Source: Albugo candida (lineage: Eukaryota > Oomycota > Peronosporomycetes > Albuginales). Taken from it: a stretch of DNA of 57,013 nucleotides. Position 1 is the stretch's first letter. The number at the start of each line of letters is the position of its first letter. A program made the position numbers and the translations under genes. Shown piece by piece: positions 13,293 through 24,833 of the stretch. The notes under the pieces are model-generated. The model was not told the origin of the DNA. It was given only the letters and a program-made list of their open reading frames with translations, and did no database searches. The stretch lies in the NCBI GenBank assembly GCA_040437565.1, contig JBDOQK010000088.1, forward strand, positions 1-57,013, given 5' to 3'.

Positions 13293-13409
13293 TAGGGCTG
13301 CAAATGGATCCAGTGGATCTGGATCTGATAATTGGATCTATTTGCTAAATGGATCTGGATCTGAAAAAAAGATTCAGATCCAGTGGATCTAGATCCATTT
13401 GTAGCCGTA
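13293..13409. mobile_element. hAT-type MITE
   Basis: The 117-bp element begins TAGGGCTGCAAATGGAT and ends with the inverted form ATCCATTTGTAGCCGTA; the two termini match at 15 of 17 positions. The TAGGGNTGCAAA-like end is typical of hAT transposons. It is flanked by a degenerate 8-bp target-site duplication, GTTATGAG at 13285-13292 and GTTGTAAG at 13410-13417 (6 of 8). The interior is packed with GGATCT/AGATCC repeats and can fold into a long hairpin. There is no coding capacity, so it needed a transposase from elsewhere. The mismatches suggest an old insertion. Confidence 0.8.
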
Positions 13410-13912
13410 GTTGTAAGTGTCGTGCACCGTATCATCTGCAGGCTTACACAATTAAGTATCGGGAATTATATCAAACTACTGTTGCTTACATTCTGTGAGA
13501 GCAAAACATTGGTAGAGATAGCTTTCACATATTATAGCCTTGTAAATTGATGCAGCAACGTTTCATGGAGTTTTATCGGCCACCCAATTTGTTCTGTGCC
13601 AATAAGGGAGCGCACGAGACATCGAGTCCAGCTATTATCGCCAACGAAGCTCGGGAAGCATTCTTCCACATGAATAATACGAATGCGCTTAAACAGTAGC
13701 CGAATAAGACGCCGACCTTGAGAGTTGAGCTAACTCGAAGACCAAGCTGGATGAAGTGGTCAATGTAAGTCCCTTGCATTATCAGATTCCTCCGAGAGCG
13801 TACAGTTTCTAACCCATCATCTTACTGTAAAAGCTATCGTACAGATGCTAGCAGTGAGCATATAAATTCATCTCCTATTGCCTTTTCCGGTCCACATAGG
13901 GCAAGTAGCCAA

Positions 13913-14572
13913 ATACCTGCACTAGGAGAATCAGCATCAAAGCAAAAAGCCGAATCAGCCGAAGAAATCCGTGCTGAATATTTTCAGCCCCTGCTCGCAC
14001 TTCTTTTTCTGATTTTGGCTTTGCAAGAAAGTGTCCCATGCAACTCGTCCAATCATCCCCTAAATTATGGTCAGTAATGCATAGCGGGCTACGGAATCTG
14101 TGAAGGTGCTGGAGAATTGAAGTGGGACGTTGTCTACTCGCTGTTGTACAAAGACGACGGTAAAAGACGAAGCACGGAGGATTGTACGGAAGNNNNNNNN
14201 NNNNNNNNNNNNNNNNNNNNNNNNNNNNNNNNNNNNNNNNNNNNNNNNNNNNNNNNNNNNNNNNNNNNNNNNNNNNNNNNNNNNNNNNNNNNATACCTGC
14301 ACTAGGAGAATCAGCATCAAAGCAAAAAGCCGAATCAGCCGAAGAAATCCGTGCTGAATATTTTCAGCCCCTGCTCGCACTTCTTTTTCTGATTTTGGCT
14401 TTGCAAGAAAGTGTCCCATGCAACTCGTCCAATCATCCCCTAAATTATGGTCAGTAATGCATAGCGGGCTACGGAATCTGTGAAGGTGCTGGAGAATTGA
14501 AGTGGGACGTTGTCTACTCGCTGTTGTACAAAGACGACGGTAAAAGACGAAGCACGGAGGATTGTACGGAAG
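13913..14572 (+). repeat. Contig overlap around N gap (false tandem copy)
   Basis: Bases 13913-14192 are repeated at 14293-14572 across the 100-N gap 14193-14292. This is best read as a 280-bp unmerged overlap lying just upstream of the HECT fossil. Confidence 0.9.
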
Positions 14573-14826
14573 GAACTAAACAAAGTGACAAAAAAAGAAA
14601 AAACGTTTCGAGGTAGCGTCGAATGGCTTTTATCCGAAGCGTTCTTCCCAGCGTTCATGGGCCGATTTAGCGCGTCGCATGTTTCGTTGAAGGAATTGTC
14701 AGAGCTAAGGCACGATTCTATCTTACATACGTCAATGATGATGCTGCTAAAAAAATCAGCCGTGTTTCATTGCGAGCAACCTTTCGGGCGCGTATTATCG
14801 CCGGCTCTCACGAGCGTACGGCTCGT

Positions 14827-15504
14827 GATCACCTATTTGAAGATTCGTATTACGCGCTCCGAATGCGCAGCAGCGAGGGATTACGTCGAAAGCTTCACAT
14901 TGCATTCACCGTAGAAGAAGAGATTGATACAGGCGGCGTCATATGCGAAAGGTAGCTCGCTCGAGAGATCTTCAATACCAATGACGTCTTCTTCACCTCA
15001 GCAGCCGATTCTTCGACATTTCAGCCGAATGCATTGATATCTCCGCTACACTGGATTCTGAAAGCGGTTGGGAAAGTCTTAGCAGATGGCCAGCTCTTTG
15101 ACGCACACTTTACGAGATGGTTTTACAAACATATGCTTTAGCTTGTGATCTCCTATCACGACATGGAGGCGATTGATCCCGACTATCATCGCAATTTGCA
15201 TGCAATATTGAAGCATCCGATTCCATCGTTGAGGTTGGAATTGACTTTTTCAGCGGCACATTCGAATACCGGGTGATTGGAAATTGTCGATTTGATCCCA
15301 AATGGACAAAGTGTGCGCGTGAAGGATGCGAATAAAAGGGCGCATGTGAAGTTGTGGACACTTTATCGAATGGCGGCAGGTATCCGACAGTAAATGGACC
15401 ATTTTTGCGAAGGATTTCATCAATCGGTATCACCGAATCTCATCTCCATTTTCGATGAAAACGAATTGGAACTGCTACTCTCTGGGATACCCGATATCGA
15501 TATC
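14827..15504 (+). pseudogene. HECT-domain E3 ubiquitin ligase fossil (HUWE1/Tom1-like)
   Basis: One plus-strand frame reads as the N-lobe of a HECT domain: DHLFEDSYYALRMRSSEGLR, then LAREIFNTND, LFDAHFTRWFYKHML, ISYHDMEAIDPDYHRNL, LIPNGQSVRVKDANK and [18 protein letters not shown]. The order and spacing match the HUWE1/Tom1 class of large ligases. The frame is kept for all 678 bases but holds four in-frame stops (TAG near 14953, TAG near 15139, TGA near 15274, TAA near 15391). The mixture of stops argues against recoding. The C-lobe with the catalytic cysteine is not seen; similarity ends after PDIDI. Upstream, 13840-14800 has coding-like stretches (for example SAEEIRAEYFQPLLALLFLI) that may be earlier parts of the same gene. 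The working copy must lie elsewhere. Confidence 0.88.
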
Positions 15505-15657
15505 GTAATCTTCGTGTCAATAAGGAGTACGCGAATGACAAGCCGATCGATTGACAGTGTGTGACTTTGTTTATCTTTTCTTCACACTCCTCCAACGCTC
15601 ATCGGTTCTTATCAATCAAATGATTATACAGCGTTTGACATAGAGAATCAGTCCACA

Positions 15658-15945
15658 ATGAGGTTTGCTCCAATTATTGACAAGTTTGACGAAAAATTAC
15701 GGTCGAGAAGAGCGATGACAATCATTTCGATAAAGCCGTTTGGTGACAACTGCATTGAATTGTGGGATGACGTGTGTTTGCAGTATATGAAAAACCTCAG
15801 TAAAACCAAATCGCAATATACGACATATCACGTCAAAGACATTAGCTGTACAGTCGATACAACGTATCAGACAATTTATGTTAATGAAACTGTGAGCTCT
15901 CTATTCGAATTGGAATTTGTGCAATACACACAATCGCTCACCTGA
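15658..15945 (+). CDS. Hypothetical 95-residue ORF, possibly a gene fragment
   Basis: The frame starts MRFAPIIDKFDEKLRSRRAM and ends FELEFVQYTQSLT. No family is recognised, and there is no signal peptide or membrane span. It lies between the HECT fossil and a membrane-protein tail in a block of dead genes, so it may be a fragment of a decayed gene rather than an independent one. Confidence 0.2.
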   Translation: MRFAPIIDKFDEKLRSRRAMTIISIKPFGDNCIELWDDVCLQYMKNLSKTKSQYTTYHVKDISCTVDTTYQTIYVNETVSSLFELEFVQYTQSLT

Positions 15946-16095
15946 TATAATGCTGAGACATCAACGATGTGTCATTCTAATCGTGATGATGACGTGTACG
16001 TAAGGGTAAAAACCTTCTCACAAAACAGCTGCTTGGTGTGACTTCAACACAGAATTCTTGCGATGACGCCATTTTCAATCAAGTTTAACGGGTGA

Positions 16096-16206
16096 GAGTG
16101 GTTCTACTACGACATCGCGACAGCCGTAAACTGGCTTATTCTCGCAGCCGTGTTCTTGTTCATATTTGATTTAACTCCACCTTCCGCAGTCACCTTGGCA
16201 TTATGA
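16096..16206 (+). pseudogene. C-terminal fragment of a membrane protein
   Basis: A 36-codon stretch, preceded directly by a TGA, starts EWFYYDIATAVNWLILAAVF, continues with a hydrophobic run LFIF, and ends just before a TGA. It has one strong hydrophobic segment and reads like the last transmembrane helix and tail of a larger protein. No start codon or family is recognisable. Its stop codon overlaps the ATG of the next gene by design or chance (TTATGA). Confidence 0.35.
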
Positions 16207-16940
16207 AGCAAGTTCGAGTCCCTAATATTGTTGCACTAGGATTTTTCTCGTCAATTTTACGAATTGCTGAATCTGATAATAAGCTCAAACTTCCCATGAT
16301 ATGTGGTACAGATGACCTTAGTCGGAAGCCAGAGCCAATGTACCTATGTATGAGAAGTTTAGAGAAGACTTGGGGGACCTGGACATTTCCGGAACTCAGC
16401 TCCAAAATTATCGAGGGCGAATCTACAAACACTAATTTCCCGGAGTTACAAGTTGAATCATTTGGCTTGTTTATCCTCTCATTTACCTCGAAGGTTGACA
16501 AGGAGGACGAAAAGAGTTTTACAACATACGTTTCATCGACTCCGAACACATGGAGAATACAAGCTGATGTTTTCCACTACAACAAAGACAAGCAAACGGA
16601 CAAATCCGCGCTCATTTCTGCAGTCTGTGTTGTCGGTATAGAAGCTGATTCTAGGGAAACAATACTTCCTATGCCACTGCTACAACTGGAGGAAGGCAAT
16701 ACCAACGATCTTATTCTAGAATTATCTGGGTTGCAATTGAAAGTCAAACGTGACGAAGTACACTTTGAAGATGCTAATAAGATACTTCTCGGTATAGCAG
16801 TGCTGAAGCAGCTGACGTTCAAAATGAGTAGAGAGCATACTGATGGTGTCGAAAAACACAAATTGACTCTGAAGGGTTTTGATCCCCTACAAAGAAATTC
16901 TCTTCAAGAAGCTAGAGCTATTTTTTTTGGAAAGAAGTAA
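16203..16940 (+). CDS. Secreted orphan protein, 245 residues
   Basis: The product begins MKQVRVPNIVALGFFSSILR, a signal peptide ending near AES, followed by a mature part with no recognised domain. The mature part alternates polar and hydrophobic residues as in beta-rich folds and has three cysteines (ICGTD, YLCMR, AVCVV). Segments NTWRIQADV, NDLILELSG and LGIAVLKQLTF have possible counterparts in the secreted protein at 40313-41035 (NFWRISLTKV, NSLALTISK, LGNMIFELKRVSF), suggesting a shared ancestor. The similarity is too weak to be sure by eye. The gene is intact and sits between fossils of a HECT ligase and of dihydrolipoamide dehydrogenase. The ATG overlaps the stop of the preceding fragment. 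Confidence 0.75.
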   Translation: MKQVRVPNIVALGFFSSILRIAESDNKLKLPMICGTDDLSRKPEPMYLCMRSLEKTWGTWTFPELSSKIIEGESTNTNFPELQVESFGLFILSFTSKVDKEDEKSFTTYVSSTPNTWRIQADVFHYNKDKQTDKSALISAVCVVGIEADSRETILPMPLLQLEEGNTNDLILELSGLQLKVKRDEVHFEDANKILLGIAVLKQLTFKMSREHTDGVEKHKLTLKGFDPLQRNSLQEARAIFFGKK

Positions 16941-17158
16941 TAGACTTCTCAGGAGCGTTTCACGCCTGACTGTTTCCTTAATCTGGCAACAAACGCCTTG
17001 CTTTGACATTAATCGTGTCACTTACTAGGAGGGAAATTATTCATTGACGCAGCAATTTCGTGCTCTCAACGAAGTGATATGTCAATTTTTTTGATACTTC
17101 CGACATCCAGCCCATAGTTCCTGCAAATTCCTTTCGTTTACGATGCGGCTCTTCTCTT

Positions 17159-18252
17159 CATATGTATTGGACCGGTAGGACAATCTCGGCGTCATCTCAA
17201 TACGCTTTGCAATGTTTCTACTTCCGATTGGTTCATTCGACTCGTCCATCAACCTGAGGTTGCCGAGTTGAAGCAGCTTGACGAAGAGCGTATCTCCTGT
17301 GCATCCATTAGAGTCGCACTTTAATCATTCCAAGAGCGTTGTGGATATTGTAGATGTGGAAGTCAGTGTGTCTTCTGTCGCTGCACCATACTTCATACCA
17401 AGCACCCTGTCTGCTATCATTTTCAGCTGCATTGTTTATCATGATATGAATGCCAAGAATACGATCGTTATCTTTCTGCGCCAAGATTTTTCAATCCAAC
17501 TGTTTCATCGACCGCACGCGCACGGAAGTTTAAAATTATTGAAATTCGACGACATTGTATGGACATCCTTCTTTTCCAACTTCAGGATGAGTATCAATGA
17601 CACCTGGGATCGCAATGTAATTCAGATGCCACGATTTCCCAACATATTTCAACAGCTTCAATCATTCGTCTTCAGCCCTATGAGCCAACATCGAACCAGT
17701 AATCACATCACTACTCGTATAGATACTGGGAATCGCAGTTTGGAAATAATCATCGACTTGAATCCGTCCCTTGAGTACCCATACTCTCAGCCATTCATTA
17801 ATGGTCGACGCCCGGTGGCTACCAGGACGACACTACGCTTCATACTGGTCTCATTCCCTCCTTTCGGGTCTTTGTCGCACTATCTCCATTCACTTCGGTC
17901 GAGGTCGCAATTTTTGGAACTGGAAACCTTGTTTCGAAAGTGTTTTTGCCCATTCTCGACCTAATTCGATGTCAAGACCAGGACACACATGATTCTAGTA
18001 CTCGACCTCATGGACATTTGCACTCAACGTCTATAGACGGATCAGAGCTGTAATGTAATAACTCCAGTACCCAGCACATTCAGAGTGGAGAAAGGCTTTG
18101 GATGGGGTTAAGACAAGGTCCACCAAGTAAACCAAGAGACTTGATTCAGGCGGTCTCTTTTCAAATAGGGTGGCTTTGATAACAGCTACGTAGCCTCTAG
18201 CTCCATCTCCAACGACTACGAGGTTATATTTAGCAAAACTGGCAAAGAATCG
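17159..18252 (-). pseudogene. Dihydrolipoamide dehydrogenase fossil
   Basis: On the minus strand the decayed frame starts RFFASFAKYNLVVVGDGARG, recalling a mitochondrial presequence followed by the FAD-binding fold (normally YDLVVIGAGPGGYVAAIKA). Then come [92 protein letters not shown] and a final PIHM, in the family order. Dihydrolipoamide dehydrogenase is the E3 flavoenzyme of pyruvate and 2-oxoglutarate dehydrogenases. At about 1.1 kb against a usual 1.5 kb, part of the middle is missing. There are many stops and several frame changes, and the redox-active CLNVGC motif is gone. It is clearly dead; the functional gene is not in this window. The long plus-strand frame at 17278-17964 is an antisense shadow. 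Confidence 0.88.
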
Positions 18253-21200
18253 ACATTACCGAGCCTTTGCGCTATAAAGAAATGCACGACAAGATGAGAA
18301 TCGTACTTAGTGGAGAGAGCGATATCATTCGTGATAATACAGAATACAATTGAGAATTACAAATAAAGGCTGTTTTGGTACAACTTAAAGGCTTAGCATA
18401 TGAGATGAATAAGCCGATCAATGTGCATTCGTGTTCGCAAAAACAGAACCCGGTCGCGCTTATCGGTCGAAAATCTAAAATGATATTCAGCAATCGAATG
18501 CCAATGAATTGGATACTGCCATAGGTGTGAGAGACCATGCTCAGGAAAACCTTGATAATGTGGCACGATGCCACATTAAGCCACATTGTAACGAAATTAG
18601 TGTACAAAGACATCTTACATTTGTATTCCAAATGTGGTGGCAACTCATTTACTTGAAGCTTTATGAGGAACTCCAAACATTCAGAATGAAGGCAGCCAGC
18701 ACAGTCTTTGAAACTCGAAATTAGTACATGAATGGCGCCTTTCTCATCTCTCGAGGATACATTCTCTTGCAAATATACGACTCGATAGCTATGTCCGTGA
18801 ACTTTGCAGTCATAGAAATGAGTTGCGATACAATGGGCTTTATATATTCAGCGCTTCCACAGTACTGACTTTCAAAATGAAAAGAGACGGAATCAACAGT
18901 ACACAAATTACACACTTTACGCATTGTTCAGATCCCTCATCTCACTTTGTTATCTGACTTGTGATGTACCTTTTGCCGGCACAGAAAAAGAGTTTGTTTC
19001 TTAAATCTCCGATAAATACTTTCATTGCACTGAGATTTCTCTGTTTGTACTATTTATCAACTCGCCCACGAAATCGAAAGGTTTATAGAGCTATATAGAA
19101 TCGGATAACTCTCAGCTTCATTTGACGCACTTTACAGAGGTATTGACGTACTTGATCATTGCAATTTTGGCAGTAGTCAACTTGCATTTCTAGTAGGATT
19201 TCCTCGTGAACTAATTACGTGTGTCGGCTTGATAGAGAAACAACACTCAAATAAGATGCACTGGATTTGCTTTATGTTCGGAGAGAATGTTGCTTTCATG
19301 TACGACTGAGATGTGATTTACAAGTGCCACCAATGCGCCATGCCCACGTCTTGTTTCAGTAGAAGAACGTGGACACCATACTGCTGGCTTCACGTGATAC
19401 AATAAGTAGCACAGGGATTCAACATGGCATTTTGGAAGCCACGACCTTTAGAAAACGAAAATAAGGTATATCAAGCAGTAGAGAAAGCCCATGGAGTAAT
19501 CTGAGAATAATCTCACAATCTACACGAAATGGTGGATTATGTACGGATCTGTTCACTCTGTTCAGTGGATAACACAATATGCGGTTTTACAGAGAGATTC
19601 GTATGAAATGCGAAATCCTGTCTTCTGTTCCCCATGTGCGATTACTTGATAATTGAGTCGTAAAGTATTTGACTTTCATTTGGATTCCATTAGTCGAGCA
19701 ACAATAGTTATCCTTTTCTCCGTTCATTCCGACATCGCTACTGTTCATGTATGGCTATTGTAAGAGTTGTGAGGATCAGAAAACGCGTAAAAGCAAACAC
19801 TTAAAAAAGAAAGCTTACCAAAAGAGCGCTTCGCCTCAAACGCTCGCTACAATGGAGTGAAAATACAGTCTTCCGGACATGAGTATCCCCGTCAAGCACT
19901 TCCCAACGAAGCTCCACTCTCGGAATTTGGATTTTCGCTCACACTGCAGTAGAGACTCCGATGAGATCAGTGATGCGCTACGTGCCATTCCATACCAGCC
20001 GTAGACGCGAGGCGCTACTACCTCTTCCATACTGAACTATATATACGATTTTGGTCCATTTGACGCTACAGCAGCCATATCCGTCCAGAAGACATTTATA
20101 CCATGATGAATGACGCTCCCTCCAATTACAGTCAAGAAAACGTTCATGTACCTCTCTATTCCGAAAGTCTCTTTGGCCAAGGCTCAAGGAATCTATCACG
20201 TGATTTAGAATTTGTAGGTGCCGGAATCCGTGTCACGCATACAGTGAATTCTCTGGGTATTCGGTTTCATTGTCATAAATGATTCATTGTCATAAATTAC
20301 TTTTTACGTTGTTTGATATTATGAATTGTCTGCGCAGTTTGGCAACCTCTGCGAATTATCATTTGTGATTTGAAATTAACGAAAATGTGCGATCTGTATG
20401 AATCATTTATAACTGGTTGTCGCCAAGATCGGAAACAACATTCTGAGAATCGAGAGTGGGCCACTGCTCGAATTATCTCAGTACTCGTCTAAATTATCGT
20501 GAACGATATTGACGGATAGTCATTCGTGAAATCTGTGTGTTTTGCGGGTGTGTTTTTGTCGCGCCAAAAAGCGTGTGTGGATCTAATTCCCCTCTCAATG
20601 AAATAAGAGAACAAAGTACTGCACAATCAGCTCGGCGTATAATTGAGAAGAGGCGAATAACCTTTCAAATGAGCACCCGAGGGAGATGAATTAGATGGCG
20701 TGGCTCGTTTAATTACTCGACAAAGCTAATTTACGCGCAAGTGTTCAGAATTAATCAAATCCATATGAATACGTGCAATCATATAAGCGTATATATATTT
20801 TTCTTATGCGGTTTCTCTTATAGCACGAGGCAGCAACCGTCTATCATGAAGGCACAAACAGAGGCGATAGATTCTCCGGTCGCATTTGACGTAAAAAAAC
20901 CGATGTTACCGAACTAGCGGATGTTTAACAACACTCGTATATGTAGGAGAGTAGCTGACCCAATTCTTACTGCTCGATTATGCGAAATGAAGTGTACAGT
21001 CAGCAAATGGGAGCTGCTTTTTTACGTATTCTAATTGCATGAACAAACTTTGATACAACTGATTTGATCCCTGGCGCATCTATAGGGTTACTTACACTGA
21101 TGTGTTGGTTTTACCAACCTATGACGCAAGATGATATACGCTGATGCGCTGTCTTCCTTTCCTCTATGACGGAACATGATGCAGTACCCTCTAGATACGT

Positions 21201-21446
21201 TGACCCCTATGCACTATGACAGGTAAACCAAGTATAGTCCATACTACACAGCCAAATCATCCAGTTGCAAGCTCATCTATTCGTATAAGCTTGTTCACTT
21301 GTGCGTTTTTACCTGTATAGCCTATTTTTTCCAGTAGTCATGTATGAAAAGGCTTGGTGTAATAACCATGTCCTAAACTGGTTGGGAACCTTCATCACAC
21401 TTTCCAAGTCGTTCACTATTCAATTTCCCAACAAGCATCTCAACTC
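18253..21446. other. Gene-poor DNA, no gene recognised
   Basis: A 166-codon minus-strand frame (18272-18772), which continues in spirit into 18721-18924, is open but has no recognisable motif. Minus-strand frames at 19836-20199 are similar. Nothing can be assigned in the remaining stretch. The last 200 bases presumably contain the promoter of the secreted-protein gene at 21447. Confidence 0.45.
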
Positions 21447-21959
21447 ATGATCTCTCCAAAGCTTCTGGTCGTTAACTTTATGGCACTCACTGCTCTTCAT
21501 CTGATAGCAAACACAGCTGGTGAGGATCCAGTATCGTTCAACCCTGGAGCTGTTTGTGGTATGATGCAACTGGATGAGAGACTTCGTAAAGTCTACAAAA
21601 GAGATTGTGTAAGAGGACTAAAGCCTCAAGGTTGCGACGTCCCATCTAAAAAGTTCACAAATCATTGTTTACAAAAACTGCCTACATATTGCAAAGGCCG
21701 ACTTGTAGAATACCAGAAGAAAATTTTCGATAACTTAGGAGTCTCTAGAGCTGGTGATATTACTAAGATTCCTGATAATTTCCCGCTTCATAAGTTGTTC
21801 AGTCAACATGGGTATATGAATAGCCCCTATGAAAATGCGGTCAGAGAATACGTAAGGTCACACAAACCGGAATTCATTTTTGATGATGCAACTGTCGGAG
21901 AAGCTTTACTTATATTTTTAGTTGTGGAAGATTCAGCTAATAATCCTTGCAAGAAATAG
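21447..21959 (+). CDS. Secreted six-cysteine orphan protein, 170 residues
   Basis: The product begins MISPKLLVVNFMALTALHLI, a signal peptide likely cleaved near NTAG/EDP. The mature chain has exactly six cysteines (AVCGM, RDCVR, QGCDV, NHCLQ, TYCKG, NPCKK), is rich in basic and acidic residues, and has no membrane span. No family is recognised and no RXLR-EER pair is seen. A decayed paralog lies at 37931-38243, and similarity between the two loci continues into the 3' flank, so this is a multi-copy, fast-changing family. The CLQKLPTYCKG segment also resembles ECLKKSEPGGSTTKFCGK of the protein at 1331-2005, possibly a distant link. It is likely exported. Confidence 0.8.
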   Translation: MISPKLLVVNFMALTALHLIANTAGEDPVSFNPGAVCGMMQLDERLRKVYKRDCVRGLKPQGCDVPSKKFTNHCLQKLPTYCKGRLVEYQKKIFDNLGVSRAGDITKIPDNFPLHKLFSQHGYMNSPYENAVREYVRSHKPEFIFDDATVGEALLIFLVVEDSANNPCKK

Positions 21960-24833
21960 TAAAATCAAAAGTCTTTTCTCACGCTCGTCTTTTATTCCAT
22001 ATTTCGCTTCCCTTCGGTGGACATGAGCCTTTTTTAATGTCTTCTCTACCACCACTCATAAGTGCGTCAGCCATGCAAAACTTAAGGATACGTACGATAC
22101 ATAAGCATGCGAAGAGAAATGGTTTGGGAAGGTTTGTGATGAAGATTATGCTTACAAGAGACGATCACGGCGATGTAGACATATCTTTCAAGCTTTCAAT
22201 TACAACTCTTATACAATTATTGGTATATTTGATCGTATGAAAGGTCCATTGAGGCTCCAACTTCGGTTAAAGAGCTTCATAAACAGGACGAGACACGAGT
22301 TATACAGCAGGCATAATCTCTTAGTGGAATACATTTAGCACGTGCAGTTTATCGAGATTACGTTATGGGGCGAGCTTTCAAATGTTGGACAACTAAAACG
22401 ATGCTCCTACAGCAGCGCGTTTGTTGGTATCGATTTCCAAACACTGCAGAGCTGCCAAAGAACTATAGTTTCGCAATCCAAGGAATGTAAGTCCCTGCCA
22501 GAGACTCTCTTTATACATGACTGCAAACACTTCTCCTGGACAGGTTGTCGACAGGCGCGTTTGCTAATCAGGCCCGCTAGTTCGATTAAGCGTCAGTATG
22601 TCTTGCACGTGCAGCGATTTGGGACGCTTAAGATTCGAAGCGAGTTTAAAATGATGTAGAGGCACTGATGCGTAAATATACAATATACGTTTCATTGAAC
22701 GGGAAACGATGCGTTGTTATCGAATCATGGTTCTCTTCATCTCTGTTTAGCGATTCGGCGATTGCTCGTCTATCTATCTCGCTTCATGAGTTTCCAAGGA
22801 TGCCATGCCACGACTTCTCGCAGTAAATATGCTTATTTGCGAGCGTAAAAACAGAAATGGCGAGTACGAAATCAAGATACTCATTATCGCTAGCAAAAGA
22901 TATCAAATATATAGACTTTATGCGCATCCCGCCTTGTTAGATCCTGTCTGTCCCAGGTGATAATCCACGACACATACGATGCATGTCAGAAATTACATAC
23001 ACCTCTTACGAACTCTTATCTCCTCGGCGAATATGGTGCAGTGGTTCGAGGTCCATGGAAAGCCCGTTCTATACCGATCCGATATCACAATCATCGAGTC
23101 TGAGGGGCTTTTCTCTGCTACAAAAGATTGCCTGAACGGGCTAATGCGCCCGACGCAATCGTCTACACGTAATGCAATTCGGATAGAGTTTGACCGTACA
23201 AACAGTATTTGACGTATCTGCCAGACACTGTGATGTTTTATTTTCTACCAGCCACCACGACGGAATATACGCAATGATCGCATTCCTGTCAAGGTTCACT
23301 TTTTGGAGGATCTAATTTACTTTATCTAGAGAAGGAGTGTGTGTACTGCCTCGTTGAAAATCACAGCTTTTACTCGTCACTGGGAAATGGTCACAGTTGA
23401 CGCATCGAATCACTAGTTGCAGGGAAAGTGTACCATACTTATCCGTAATCCAGCAGTTGGGTCGATTATAACAGATAGCTGTGCAAAATTGCACAAACAG
23501 GCCAGACTGCTGTAAGCCTCGGAGGGACAGCGACACTGTCGCGGAAGGATAGCAAAAAAAAGATGGTGTACTTGTAGAAAATTGATGAATCCGCGTTTAC
23601 ATTTTGCAAAATAAAATCCGATTTTATCGTGAACACCAAGAACCAAGTGCGACTAGAAACCTAGAGCACTACTTTAGGTCCTTAGAATTCTTTTTTGGTC
23701 GCACTTGAACTTGTTTAATCTTCAACTTGCACCATTCAATTACGTAACTTCCATATCTGTCCCAGTTGAAAAATTTGGTGTTGAAAACGCCATTCTCTGC
23801 AGCTCGGCCATCACCTTCGATGTATGCGCGTGTCTTCGTGTGATAATTGTTTCACCATGCAAGCTGTGACGTTTCTAGGCGCTCATCAATGAGTTTAGCC
23901 TTCATTAAAGTGGCTTCGTTGAGAAAGTTACTCACAGCCGCCTGGTTATCCATGCACGAGATCATTGACCCCTTCAGTCTGACTTTTTACCCTTTGAATA
24001 ATTCATTTGCTTCACGTACTTCTTATGATGCCCCCGATGCATTTACAAAATCAAAATGCTTCCATCGCTGATGATGATACTGAGGCCTGCGTCTTTGCAC
24101 GACTAGCTGATCAAAATGTCAGTCAAGAGAATGCTGCACGGATATGCTTTTTCTTGTTTCATCATTCACCGCATAATAAGCATTGAAAACTCTTCTAAAG
24201 GGACTTCTCGTGGATTGATGCATACTTCACCACCCAAATAAAACTTCAGAGTTTTTGTACCCTTGTAAATTCATCACACTCCACGCCCAATTGGCAATGT
24301 CGGTCCACAAGTACGTCTCGTTAGCTGTGCATTGCAAAATTGATGTGGATACTTTTACTTCGCTTGGTATATCCTTAACTGAAAAGACCTAGGTCCTAGT
24401 TTGCTACTCTGTGCTACCTTTAAGCCTATCGTTATATATATTCTAGAAGCTTCGTAGTGACGTCATGGCGTATCCAATATGTCTTTAGTTGTGTAGCCCT
24501 ACCACAACTGGCTACGTTTCCTATCGGGCCGCCTGGTGCGCGCGGCACGACAATTGATATCGAGGCGGGTGCAGCGCCCAAACCATAAAAGGCTGCCATG
24601 GGACCGCGCCAGCTCATTTCAAGTTGTCTATATAATTAGACCAACTGAAATCTCTAAATGTCTAGGCTATCTTTATTCGTATACATATCACAACCGTTTC
24701 GTGAAATTATTTGTGCGAACTAATTTATGTCTTCTCGCTGATAGTCCTGTATTGCGGTAGCCGTAAAAACTTCAGAATACGAGGCCGTGTCTGGCGTCTA
24801 AATGATATAACATGTCCAAAAGTACCGTGCTTT
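21960..24833. other. 3' flank shared with a fossil locus, then no gene recognised
   Basis: The first 60-70 bases after the stop (CGCTCGTCTTTTATTCCATA onward) match the 3' flank of the fossil at 38244-38310, and weaker similarity seems to return near 22480 and 38450, so a whole locus was once duplicated. The frame at 22342-22659 (105 residues) has no recognisable domain. A minus-strand stretch near 23750-23830 (AENGVFNTKFFNWDRYGSYV) looks like decayed coding sequence of unknown origin. Confidence 0.45.

Noticed and set aside
14827-15504. Stop-codon reassignment to explain in-frame stops in the HECT stretch
   Set aside because: TAG, TGA and TAA all occur, while neighbouring intact genes (kinase, EMC1, dynein) have no internal stops and end with ordinary stops. 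The catalytic C-lobe is also missing.
17278-17964. A 228-codon plus-strand open frame
   Set aside because: The start is a TTG, no motif is present, and the opposite strand carries ordered dihydrolipoamide dehydrogenase blocks. It is an antisense shadow.
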